From: Mnemiopsis leidyi
Lineage: Eukaryota > Ctenophora > Tentaculata > Lobata > Bolinopsidae
Direction: 5' to 3'
DNA: 23,060 bases
Assembly (NCBI GenBank): GCA_000226015.1
Contig: JH152689.1
Coordinates: forward strand, 7,465-30,524
Part shown: piece after piece, positions 1 to 7,690 of the stretch
How the letters are laid out: every line of letters starts with the position of its first letter
Position numbering within the stretch: the stretch's first letter is position 1
Program-made: the position numbers and the translations under genes
Notes under the pieces: generated by a model
Database searches by the model: none
What the model saw: only the letters and a program-made list of their open reading frames with translations
Told to the model about the DNA's origin: nothing

Positions 1-343
1 GTGAATCCCTCAATACCTTATCAATTATGGAGTTTGGTAACAATGTTTGATAAGTGTGTTTGGAGTGTTTTTTTTTCNGTTTGGGTTTCAAAATATTTAT
101 GATTTGAAAGATTGTATTCTATAAGTTCAATAAAATTCAATTAGTTAAAAAAAAAAATAGTTTATTATGCACCATTTCCCTGTATTTACTGTATTTACTG
201 GGCTGTTTTGACTTGTCTGCATCCATGGATTAATTTCAGAGGAACTGATGTGATTTTTCCGTTGGAAACTTATGTTTCGGTTGGAATTTGATGTTTCGAC
301 AAAAAAGAATGGCCCCAGTAAAATTGTTCTGCTTTTCCCACAG
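1..343. other. RTF2 intron sequence at the left edge
   Basis: AT-rich, with no recognisable exon of RTF2 or any other gene. Position 78 is an ambiguous base (n) inside a T-run, so the assembly is slightly uncertain there. Short minus-strand open frames over 236-476 are shadows of the + strand RTF2 exon. Confidence 0.6.
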
Positions 344-1962
344 ATTTACGTTCAACTGGAGCTGTGGTTGTGCAGTGTCTGAAAGAGCTCTGATTGAAAT
401 TCCATCTGAGACTTGCCACAAGGTTGGACATATTCAGTAAATAGTAAATAAAATCATTATAAGTTACAATTTTCATTTTAAATAGGTCTAAAAACGATGC
501 ATGCTCGTTTCTCAGCAGATATTTTTAGATGTAGAGGAGATAAAACGATTTCATAGCGATAAATGATTCCCGCACTATATAGCTAAAAAATATTTAGCTA
601 AACGCACTTTATAGCTAAATTTAGCTAAATAGTGATTTAAGCAAATGGTGCATTTCGTGAGATGGTTCCAAACCATTGCTGCTCTTTCTTTCATGGAGCC
701 TGGCTCCGATGTTTGGTTCAATGACATTGTTGGTAATCTCCCTGAGCAGGAGATGAATGAGTTTGCGTCCTACTTTGAGAGGATCGCTACTCTTACCACT
801 GTGCCGATGTTCGACAAGTTTTTGTGGATGCAGTATGCCGCCGTTTTGGCAGGTCTAACTCGTATTAACAATCTTGTTGAAGGTTGGCACAATGGTTTAC
901 AGAAGTTGGTTGGATGTTTCAATCCAACACTCTGGACTCTTGACTGCTTTCAAGAAGGAGAAGAACTTGACCTTCTCTAAGAAGGTTAAGATGGGTCTTG
1001 GCGATGGGCCTGAACTGTAGTGTAGGAAGTGGAGGTTGTACGACGAGAGGCTCTCGTCTATCGTCGATAACTTCGACTAGTGCGATCCTATGAACTTCCT
1101 GCTCTGTTCATTTGATTTCACTGTCCAATGCAAGTAATTACAAGTAGTTATGTTAATCAGTTATAATGATAATCACCTTATTGCACATTAATATTTTAAC
1201 GATGAGTGAAAAATTTTTTGACTTTCAACGAAAAATTAAATTAAAACCAAATTTAGCTAAATAGTGCATTAGGCAAAAGGTGCGAATCACGAACTTTATA
1301 GCTAAACAAAAAAAACAAAATTTAGCTGTAAAGAACGTTTAGCTAAATAGTGTTTTAGCTGTAAAGTGTGATTCGCGCACCATTATCCTAAAACAAATTT
1401 AGGTATAAAGTAGGGTTTTAGCTATATAGTGTTTCAGCTATGTAGTGCTGTTACCTCGATAAATAGGCATAGGCTTTGGGTTGTCAATTGTCATGGGGCA
1501 TGTTTTCGACAAAACTCTAGTACAGTAATTTATATACTTTTTCTTGGGTTTGGTTGTTATTTAATTATACCATTTACTTTTCAGTGTGGAATTAAAGTTA
1601 ACAAAGAAGATATAATTATTATCAATGGAAATGCAGAGGACATCAAGAACTTGACTGATCAGATGAAACGAAGGAAGGAACGATTAAAGAAAGAAAAGAA
1701 GAAAAAGACTGATGATCAATCTGTTACTGTGCCTGTGCTTGACATTGAAGAAAAACCATCAAAGAATAATGTAAAACCATCAAAAAACAAAAGACCTACA
1801 GAAGACAATGATAAACAGACTAAGAAAAGTAAAACCAAGTCAGACCAAACAGAGAGCAAGAACAAATTTGAAGACACTAATTCGTACAAAAAACTGTTCC
1901 ACAAAAACAGTGAGAAAAAAGATAAGGCTCATTGGGTGACCTACAACCCATATTATAATTGA
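344..1962 (+). CDS. RTF2: RTF2 (replication termination factor 2), last two coding exons; gene enters from the left edge
   Basis: Seen: an exon at 344-422 follows a TTTTCCCACAG acceptor and encodes FTFNWSCGCAVSERAL...CHK. It ends at AAG|GTTGGA in phase 0. The terminal exon at 1585-1962 follows a TTACTTTTCAG acceptor and begins CGIKVNKEDIIIINGN. Joined, they give the CGC...CHKCG Zn-binding end of the RTF2 RING/U-box-like domain. A Lys/Glu-rich disordered tail follows, ending in the family's C-terminal signature (AHWVTYNPYYN; human RTF2 ends in a similar WVT..xY motif). Known: RTF2 is a nuclear PCNA-associated protein acting at replication forks and is removed from stalled forks for restart. 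The N-terminal half of the domain is not in the window. The 1162 bp intron between the exons carries a MULE transposon remnant. The reading is continuous with no damage, so the gene is probably functional. Residue 344 completes a codon begun in an exon to the left. Confidence 0.9.
565..1456. mobile_element. Decayed MULE-type DNA transposon with imperfect terminal inverted repeats
   Basis: The element sits in the last intron of RTF2. Seen: both ends carry GCACTA-ATAGCT motifs in inverted orientation (from 572 rightward; ending at 1448 leftward), followed inward by AGCTAAA/CTTTATAGCTAAA subterminal repeats and an AATGGTGC motif (645-651, inverted at 1376-1383). The 12-bp palindrome ATTTAGCTAAAT occurs at 619-630 and 1251-1262. 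An 8-bp CGATAAAT occurs at 557-564 and again at 1457-1464, a plausible target-site duplication. The core holds the C-terminal part of a MULE-type transposase. Inference: an internally deleted, non-mobile copy. The exact ends are uncertain because the terminal repeats are diverged. Confidence 0.6.
645..1110 (+). pseudogene. MULE transposase C-terminal fragment, frameshifted
   Basis: The frame from 645 reads HFVRWFQTIAALSF..., then INNLVEGWHNGLQ followed by GCFNPTLW. This matches the conserved tail of animal MULE/FLYWCH-associated transposases (typically RTNNxVEGWHxxF...HPxIWxF). Near 940 the frame breaks. The +1 frame then continues LTAFKKEKNLTFSKKV, hits TAG at 1018, continues as RKWRLYDERLSSIVDNF, and hits TAG at 1078. 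That second part again fits the family (YxxxxERLxxIVxxY). The catalytic DDE core is missing upstream, since the fragment begins inside the element's left repeat region. It is not coding now. Confidence 0.8.
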
Positions 1963-2408
1963 ACAGTTCAGCATACATTTTTCTACCAAACGCTTGAACT
2001 TGTCTTCAGAAAAGCAAGTAAACGTCGAACCGAATCATCAATCCACAATTGAATCACTTACCAAAGAACTGTTCTATCGGTTTTATGATCGAAATTGAAA
2101 TGTTGTTATTTGTGAAAAAGTTATGAAAAAGTTTCAATCTTGACTAATACTTTAATTGACTGATATTGAATTTTACACGATGGTAAAAAACGATCAATCT
2201 TATTTGTTAATTTGCCTTTTATGATTGTATTTTAATGATGACCGGTTATTGGAATCATTTGATACTGATCTTTGATTGCAATTAACTTCAAGCGTAGACC
2301 TTGAGATCCTAACATTATCAGCCCGATTTTGGTTTTAAAGAGTAGTGCAACGTTTCGAACAATCATGTAAACTTTTCTAACATCTTTACAACCCATCTCT
2401 GTTTTGCA
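1963..2408. other. RTF2 3' flank / RCAN upstream region
   Basis: 446 bp between the RTF2 stop and the RCAN splice acceptor. It is AT-rich, with no canonical AATAAA and no recognisable exon. The short distance to the next gene on the same strand is relevant to the trans-splicing hypothesis. Confidence 0.5.
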
Positions 2409-2414
2409 GCAGCG

Positions 2415-3734
2415 ATGTTTACTCTAGGTTACACCATCACATCCATATTCAAAGCTCTAGGACTAAGTGGTCCCGCAGAAGAACAGACCCCAAGCAACCT
2501 ACTGCTGGCGACCAAGCTGCCTCGCTGGATCCTCGAACCGGGCGATCCCAAGGACAGAGAGCTGTTTGAAGACCTGTTTAGCGTGTACGATAACGATGTC
2601 CAGATCCACTATGTTGCCAGCTTGGCCAGGGCTAGAATCACTTTCTCCGATGTGGTAGGTGAAGAATTGCTGTCCTCAGCTCGGGGTACTCAGTGGTACT
2701 TTCAGTGCTACTCTGGGCACTGGAAGTTTTGACAGTGCTCGGTGTATTCTCTGCAGTATTGGACGTGTTGGGACACAACCGTTGCATGCAAAATGTCAAA
2801 ATTGTAACTTCCAGATGTTTTAGTCGTGAGGTTTTGAAGCGACCTGTGAGCAATGTGTCAATTTTGTTCCAATTTCAATCAAGAAAGTGTAACGTGTTAG
2901 GACTCATGTCGTCATTACTGGTAGTTTAATGATGACAAATATTTCCAATAAACTTATCTGCTCTATATTCAGTACATTATCATAACCTTACATCAGGGAA
3001 GCGCTGTTGCATGCAAGAAAGAGCTGAACGGGATAACACTTGACGCAGACACTAAGCTGTGTCTAAAACACACGTATCTGGGAGCTGGAGAGCAGAAACA
3101 GTTAGACGTACCTCCAGCCACAAAACAGTTCCTTATCTCACCCCCTTCTTCCCCTCCTGTTGGTATGTAACAGCTATGCAATATGTTTACTTTAACAAAG
3201 CTATAATGAACCTGGTACTGCGTATAAGTGATACGTGGTATTTCTGTAGATAATTCAGGAATTTGTCTTTTTAAATTCCTAATTTAATTTGCATCTGTTT
3301 AAAAACGTTACTTAACGATTTAAAAAATCCATCTTGCTTGTAGGGTGGGAACCAGTGGTCGAGATGGAGCCGCATGTTGACGAGAACTTACTGGAGGCTA
3401 TCGAGAAGTTGGGTGGCAAAGATCTGGTATGTTCAATATTCCGAGTTTTTGAATTGCTGGCATTTAAATAAAATATTCTTGGAACTTTTTCCAATTCGTC
3501 GCGAATATGAAGTATGTGAATTATGTCATGTCAAGTATGTCATGTGAAGTGTGTTTTGAACATTCATTTCTGCAAATCATAATTTAAATAATTTTTTATC
3601 GTCAGTCGGGCGAGGAGCTGATGTTGATTCCGCAAGAGGAAGAAAAGCCAGCTGTAACCTTGAAAATGTCCCGATCCGTGGTAGATGAAGACAAGGAAAA
3701 TTCAGAGAACTATTCGCACCCTGTACAAAGTTAA
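2415..3734 (+). CDS. RCAN: Calcipressin / regulator of calcineurin, complete, four coding exons
   Basis: Exons 2415-2654, 2997-3162, 3344-3426 and 3606-3734 join in frame to a 205-residue protein. The N-terminal part (about 29-118) is the RRM-like calcipressin domain, including LPRWI and the LFxxYDxD-type LFSVYDND. Residues 125-137 are FLISPPSSPPVGW, the hallmark of the family and the Ser/Pro-rich calcineurin-docking and phosphorylation segment. The SPPVG|W junction is split by intron 2 and restored exactly on splicing. Known: RCANs bind and inhibit calcineurin phosphatase in the cytosol, with activity tuned by phosphorylation of the SP repeats. Human RCAN1 is 197-252 residues, so the size fits. 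The protein ends in an acidic tail (VVDEDKENSENYSHPVQS) without the usual basic PxIxxT/TRRP C-terminus. The start is the first ATG after the acceptor at 2409 (or 2412). Confidence 0.93.
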
Positions 3735-5058
3735 ATTTCGTCTTGTTTATAAATTTTCGAAGATATGATTTGTTGACCGACACTCTCAATGGATGGTAAT
3801 AACACTCTTGTCATTTACTGCTCGGGTCACATGTCCTGGTCACATGAGTGGTATTAGAGAAAACAATTGTTTACAGCCTACTGTAGCTCATATTTGTAAC
3901 TTTAAAGTTTAATGGTAAATATTGTTCTATGCTGAAGAGATGTCCTTTTTTTCTTTTCATCACCCATCCTAACTTTCAGTTGTTCAAGCTATCCTTTATT
4001 TTTCTCTAGTCTTCCAATTTGGCGTGAAATTTGACCCGATTGTTTATAGATTATTTGCTTAGTTACTTCTCCATTGACTGTGTTTGTTCACGTGCAGTGG
4101 TCGTTTGCAGATCAAGGTTTTTTTCTGCGATATTTGTACTGTCATATTTGTACAACGATATTTATCTAACGAGCATGAAAATTATTTAGCACAAAGTTAG
4201 GAAAGAATCATTAGAATTTAATCATATAACGTTATTTGATGTACAATCAAGTATGTAAAATATGTATTGCTTAATATAGATGGTACTTTACTGTTCGATA
4301 AAGCCAATTCTTTGACGGACTGTATTTGTGAAGACTTTGTCTGAACTCTCTGCCTTAAAGCACATGGCATAAAAAATAATTTCTAAGTGTACTAAGTCTT
4401 TACGAAATAGTCAGTTCAACACTTGACCTAGGCATAAAAAATATTTTAATACTTTCAACAACTACTATAATAGGTCATGACCTAGGCTTAAAAATATTTT
4501 AATACTTTCAACAACTACTATAATAGGTCATATTTACCACACCTTATCTTCTTATCACTGAACTCTGATTGACATTCTCAGTTGAAATGCGGGTGTTTGT
4601 GGGGATTGTTATTAAACGTCATATTTAGTCAGTTAAGTTAATGATTATTGCCCGGTTAGCAGTATAGCAGTGAGATTAAATTATTATTTTGACAACAATC
4701 ATATTGACCAGTTAAGTTATCAGTAGGTATCTTGATGACAAACTTTTTACGAAGAATCCAATGCTTTTTACGCTCAATCAATTCATTTTCATGTTCATTT
4801 TAATAAATTTTTAGCAATGAATCATTTTATAGACAAATTTCCGAACCTATTGCCTAAAATTATGGTGATGTTAATCATCCGTTAATTTGTAAACGATGCG
4901 TTTTCCTATGTTTCTATTTCAAAAATTTGACTGCCAAATTAATTAGAAAAAACGTTTTTATCAATGATACTTGATTGTTGTTGTAACAGGGTGCACTAAA
5001 TTGACATTGAGCTCTATTATAACCATCAATCAAGTTGTAAATTTCCCTTTATTTGCAG
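3735..5058. other. RCAN 3' flank and TIMM50 upstream region
   Basis: About 1.3 kb, AT-rich, with no supportable coding exon on either strand. It contains the 53/54-bp tandem duplication at 4424-4530, annotated separately. A pyrimidine-rich acceptor ending at 5058 lies directly before the TIMM50 start codon. Confidence 0.5.
4424..4530. repeat. Two-copy tandem duplication (54 + 53 bp) with inverted ends
   Basis: Copies 4424-4477 and 4478-4530 are almost identical (differences only around the CATAAAA/CTTAAA stretch). Each copy begins TGACCTA and ends TAGGTCA, which are inverted complements. The head-to-tail junction therefore makes the perfect palindrome TAGGTCATGACCTA at 4471-4484. Confidence 0.95.
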
Positions 5059-5061
5059 GCG

Positions 5062-6021
5062 ATGTCACTGGTATCAAGACTTGCGCTGCGTAAATTCGCG
5101 TCACACCATACGCCGAACAAGACAACTCCAAATGTGCTTCAGACCGCACAATACTACATGAAGCCTCAGCAGAAGAAAGGGACCAGCTGGGGAAAGTTAG
5201 GGTTCAGAATAGGCGGAGGATTGTTGGCGACTGGGGCAGCTGGAGGGTTTGCGCTCGGTTACAACTGGGACGGCCTAGAGGACGAGTTTGTAGATCTGCC
5301 TCTGACTGAACAATACCCTGCGCGCGCCAAGTCTAAAGTCTCAGACTGGTTAGCGTACATGACTGAGCCGCGCGCTCAGGAAATGTTATTGCCAGATTTG
5401 CTGCCTCCCCCATACCAAGCACCCTACACCCTCCTTATAGAACTTAACGACTTGCTGGTTCACTCCTCCTACACCAGAACTGCAGGGTGGCGGAGGAAGA
5501 AGCGCCAAGGTGTCGACATATTTCTAGAGTCACTTTGTAAACATTACGAGATCGTTATCTTTACTCAGGATGTTGGCATGAACTGTGTTGAGGTTATTGA
5601 AGCTATCGACCCTAAAATGTGCATTCTTTACAAGTTGTTTAGGGACTCCACACGTTATCAGAAAGGGGTTTATCTGAAGGATTTGTCAAATCTTAACAGA
5701 GACCTTTCAAAAGTCATATTAGTTGACACAAACAGAGAAGCAGTGGCGTGTCAGCCCGAAAACGCCCTTGTCATCAACAAATGGCTTGGAGATGACGACA
5801 TGGATCTGATAGACTTGGCGGACATGCTCGTTGTCATCGCTCAAGATCGACCGTCCGACTTGAGAAAAGTCATTAAATGTTATACCGAACTGGACGATCC
5901 AATACAGGCTTACCGATTACGGCGACAAGAGATCATCGATGAAGAAAACCGTCGAAAGTTAGAGGCCATACAGAAAGCAAAGAGTCCTGGTGGGATTTTG
6001 GGGAAGAAATGGTGGAACTGA
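5062..6021 (+). CDS. TIMM50: TIM50, mitochondrial inner-membrane import receptor, complete, single coding exon
   Basis: Encodes 319 residues (human 353). Residues 1-33 are a basic, hydroxylated, acid-free mitochondrial presequence (MSLVSRLALRKFASHH...). A glycine-rich membrane segment lies at about 46-67, followed by the intermembrane-space FCP1/NIF-like domain at about 120-265. The family's degraded phosphatase motif is visible as LLIELNDLLVH (125-134): the catalytic DxDx(T/V) acids are replaced, as in other animal TIM50s. KLFRDSTRYQKGVYLKDL and HYEIVIFT also match the family. Known: TIM50 binds presequences emerging from TOM and passes them to the TIM23 channel. Start: ATG 5062, 3 nt after the TTTATTTGCAG acceptor. 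A longer open frame that starts within the acceptor is not a real N-terminus. The coding region has no introns, whereas vertebrate orthologues have many. Confidence 0.96.
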   Translation: MSLVSRLALRKFASHHTPNKTTPNVLQTAQYYMKPQQKKGTSWGKLGFRIGGGLLATGAAGGFALGYNWDGLEDEFVDLPLTEQYPARAKSKVSDWLAYMTEPRAQEMLLPDLLPPPYQAPYTLLIELNDLLVHSSYTRTAGWRRKKRQGVDIFLESLCKHYEIVIFTQDVGMNCVEVIEAIDPKMCILYKLFRDSTRYQKGVYLKDLSNLNRDLSKVILVDTNREAVACQPENALVINKWLGDDDMDLIDLADMLVVIAQDRPSDLRKVIKCYTELDDPIQAYRLRRQEIIDEENRRKLEAIQKAKSPGGILGKKWWN

Positions 6022-6696
6022 GCGTTTTTAGATCTTAATCAGGAGTTCAGGAGCTCCGGCCCTCTCACTTTTGTGTTAATGATTTTTATTTTTGATTCGA
6101 TTTTTTATGAAATCTTAACATTCAGCTCAATGAAACTTACTGATTAGTTTAAGCTGAAATGGACGTGTTGTCAGAAATTAATGCTGGTTTAGTAATTTAT
6201 TCTGCTCGTAAATTAATTTCTGCATGCAACTACTAAATATTGCTTCTTGAAAAGTTCCACAGGTAGATTTTAGTGAAATTTGTTTTCATTTTATCTGCTG
6301 CACCATGGTAAGTGTAACGATCTGGAACATTCTGATTTCGCCTGTGGCCGACTTTCGTGTCCCAACAAAACGGGAGGCGCAATTTCAGTTTTACTTGGTA
6401 GTAAGATACCGCTCACATTTTGTTTAGTGCGCGGCGCAATTTTCCCACGGTATTCGAACTTCATTCAGCGCCCCCTTGCATGACTTTTTAGTGGGAAGGA
6501 ATTGAGAAAATTGTACAGGATCTTTTTAAGATCCCAAAGCATTTCTTGTTCAATATTTGTTGAAAGTCCATGTGTGTTTTACTAGCTGAACTTACTTTTC
6601 CTCTCACCCCAATAATATTTGTCTTGAAGCGGATAAAGTCACAACCGCTTTATCATTTATGCCCCCTCTTTATTTTAATATTTCTTTTCTTTCAAG
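6022..6696. other. TIMM50 3' flank / TMEM128 upstream region
   Basis: 675 bp without a supportable coding gene. It contains the CpG-containing 10-mer GGCGCAATTT twice (6376-6385 and 6433-6442), in a less AT-rich stretch of about 6340-6480 that could be promoter. There is also an ATG|GTAAGT donor-like site at 6305-6312. Splicing from that ATG to the TMEM128 acceptor would put it out of frame with TMEM128. A short inverted repeat (CAGAAATTAAT with its complement) spans about 6172-6222. Confidence 0.4.
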
Positions 6697-6697
6697 G

Positions 6698-7192
6698 ATG
6701 GCCCCCGAAGCTGTGAGGAGACGATTACTTCCCGAAGCCACTCCATCTGATGAACCGGACATAAACAATCTAACGGACGATGATAGAAACGCGATAGACG
6801 AAGTTTTATCGCGAAACAAATCAAACTTCAACGGACACACAATCCTCTGGATGATAGCTGCCACGCTTGTCTTCAACTACACAGACTTCGCGAACGTGGT
6901 GGTTAATGATGCTCGCGTTAAGACTGATCTGTTAAAAGTCGGCAGCGGCTTGATAGCAGTTAATTTGTCAGTTGGCGCTTACTTAGTGGTATACATGTCA
7001 TATATCAGGGGTAAAAAGGACTGGTCGGCCCATGCACATCCGGCGTTGATTCCCGTCGCTACTCTGTTCGGCTGTGTTGGGATGGTTGTGTCTACCATAG
7101 CGCTGTGGCCCGTCTGGGGATTTCTAACTTTACCTATTCTCTTTACTTTGTTCATGGGAATCGTGATGCTCGCTTCTCTTATGCCTTTCTAA
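6698..7192 (+). CDS. TMEM128: TMEM128 family small four-helix membrane protein, complete, single coding exon
   Basis: Encodes 164 residues; human TMEM128 is 165. A polar, acidic N-terminus (1-45) is followed by four hydrophobic segments at about 47-63, 81-102, 116-137 and 140-160. HPALIPVATLF followed by ALWPVWGFLT and LFTLFMGIVM closely match the vertebrate C-terminal half (YPALIP, ALWHVWSF, LFTQFMGVVMF). Known: TMEM128 is a conserved multi-pass protein of the endomembrane system with little functional characterisation. Start choice: the ATG at 6698 lies 1 nt after a strong acceptor (pyrimidine tract to TTTCAAG, ending 6696). The in-frame ATG at 6659 lies inside that pyrimidine tract and would be spliced off. 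It sits downstream of TIMM50 and 430 bp upstream of the LRRCC1 acceptor. Confidence 0.93.
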   Translation: MAPEAVRRRLLPEATPSDEPDINNLTDDDRNAIDEVLSRNKSNFNGHTILWMIAATLVFNYTDFANVVVNDARVKTDLLKVGSGLIAVNLSVGAYLVVYMSYIRGKKDWSAHAHPALIPVATLFGCVGMVVSTIALWPVWGFLTLPILFTLFMGIVMLASLMPF

Positions 7193-7475
7193 TGACATGA
7201 ATCGATTTAAGCTTTGTAGCTTGGTTATTCTAGATTTTCGACGAGGGAAGGACAAACATTTATTTGTGCATATTTGAGATTAAATAGACGGTACAAGAAA
7301 ATTTCGACGCTTGTGTTTCGGGTAGCTCCTTTCCATTCAGAATTAATTTCAATACTTATGTTTCAGACATTTTTTGGACTTTAAATTTGACTTTGGTTGT
7401 ACCATTTTTGTAGATAATTGTTCGTTATATCTTATATTGTTGAACTGATAAATTTGTTAACAAAATCTTAATGCT

Positions 7476-7481
7476 AATAAA
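7476..7481 (+). terminator. AATAAA polyadenylation signal of TMEM128
   Basis: A canonical hexamer 284 bp after the TMEM128 stop and 141 bp before the LRRCC1 splice acceptor (ends 7622). The remainder of 7193-7622 shows no other feature. Confidence 0.6.
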
Positions 7482-7630
7482 TCTTTATGCTAACTACTGG
7501 GTTTCATTGATTTATCGCGATATTTTTTAAAACAGCTAACGTTATTTTAAATTAGCAATGATACGAACCCCAAATACCTTTAATCGTAAGTCATACTAGC
7601 TATTTTCAATCCAACTTTTCAGGTCATTAC

Positions 7631-7690
7631 ATGAACTATGGCACAGTACTCGGCGATAGCAGAAAGTGTACAAAGTATGGACACGATTAA
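7631..7690 (+). promoter_or_regulatory. Short upstream ORF overlapping the LRRCC1 start
   Basis: The first ATG after the acceptor (7631) opens a 19-codon frame, out of register with LRRCC1, that ends at TAA 7688-7690 and so overlaps the main start at 7638. A TGA at 7632-7634 in the LRRCC1 frame shows that LRRCC1 cannot begin upstream of the acceptor-proximal ATG 7638. If translated, the uORF would lower LRRCC1 output. Confidence 0.5.

Noticed and set aside
2467-2929. Additional overlapping open frames around RCAN exon 1 and intron 1
   Set aside because: They are other-frame shadows. The spliced RCAN reading explains the region completely and restores the family sequence across the junction.
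6305-6430. ATG-initiated short frame with an embedded ATG|GTAAGT donor as a 5' exon of TMEM128
   Set aside because: Joining it to the 6696 acceptor places that ATG out of frame with TMEM128 (a short frame that soon stops). It could only be untranslated leader, and nothing else supports it.
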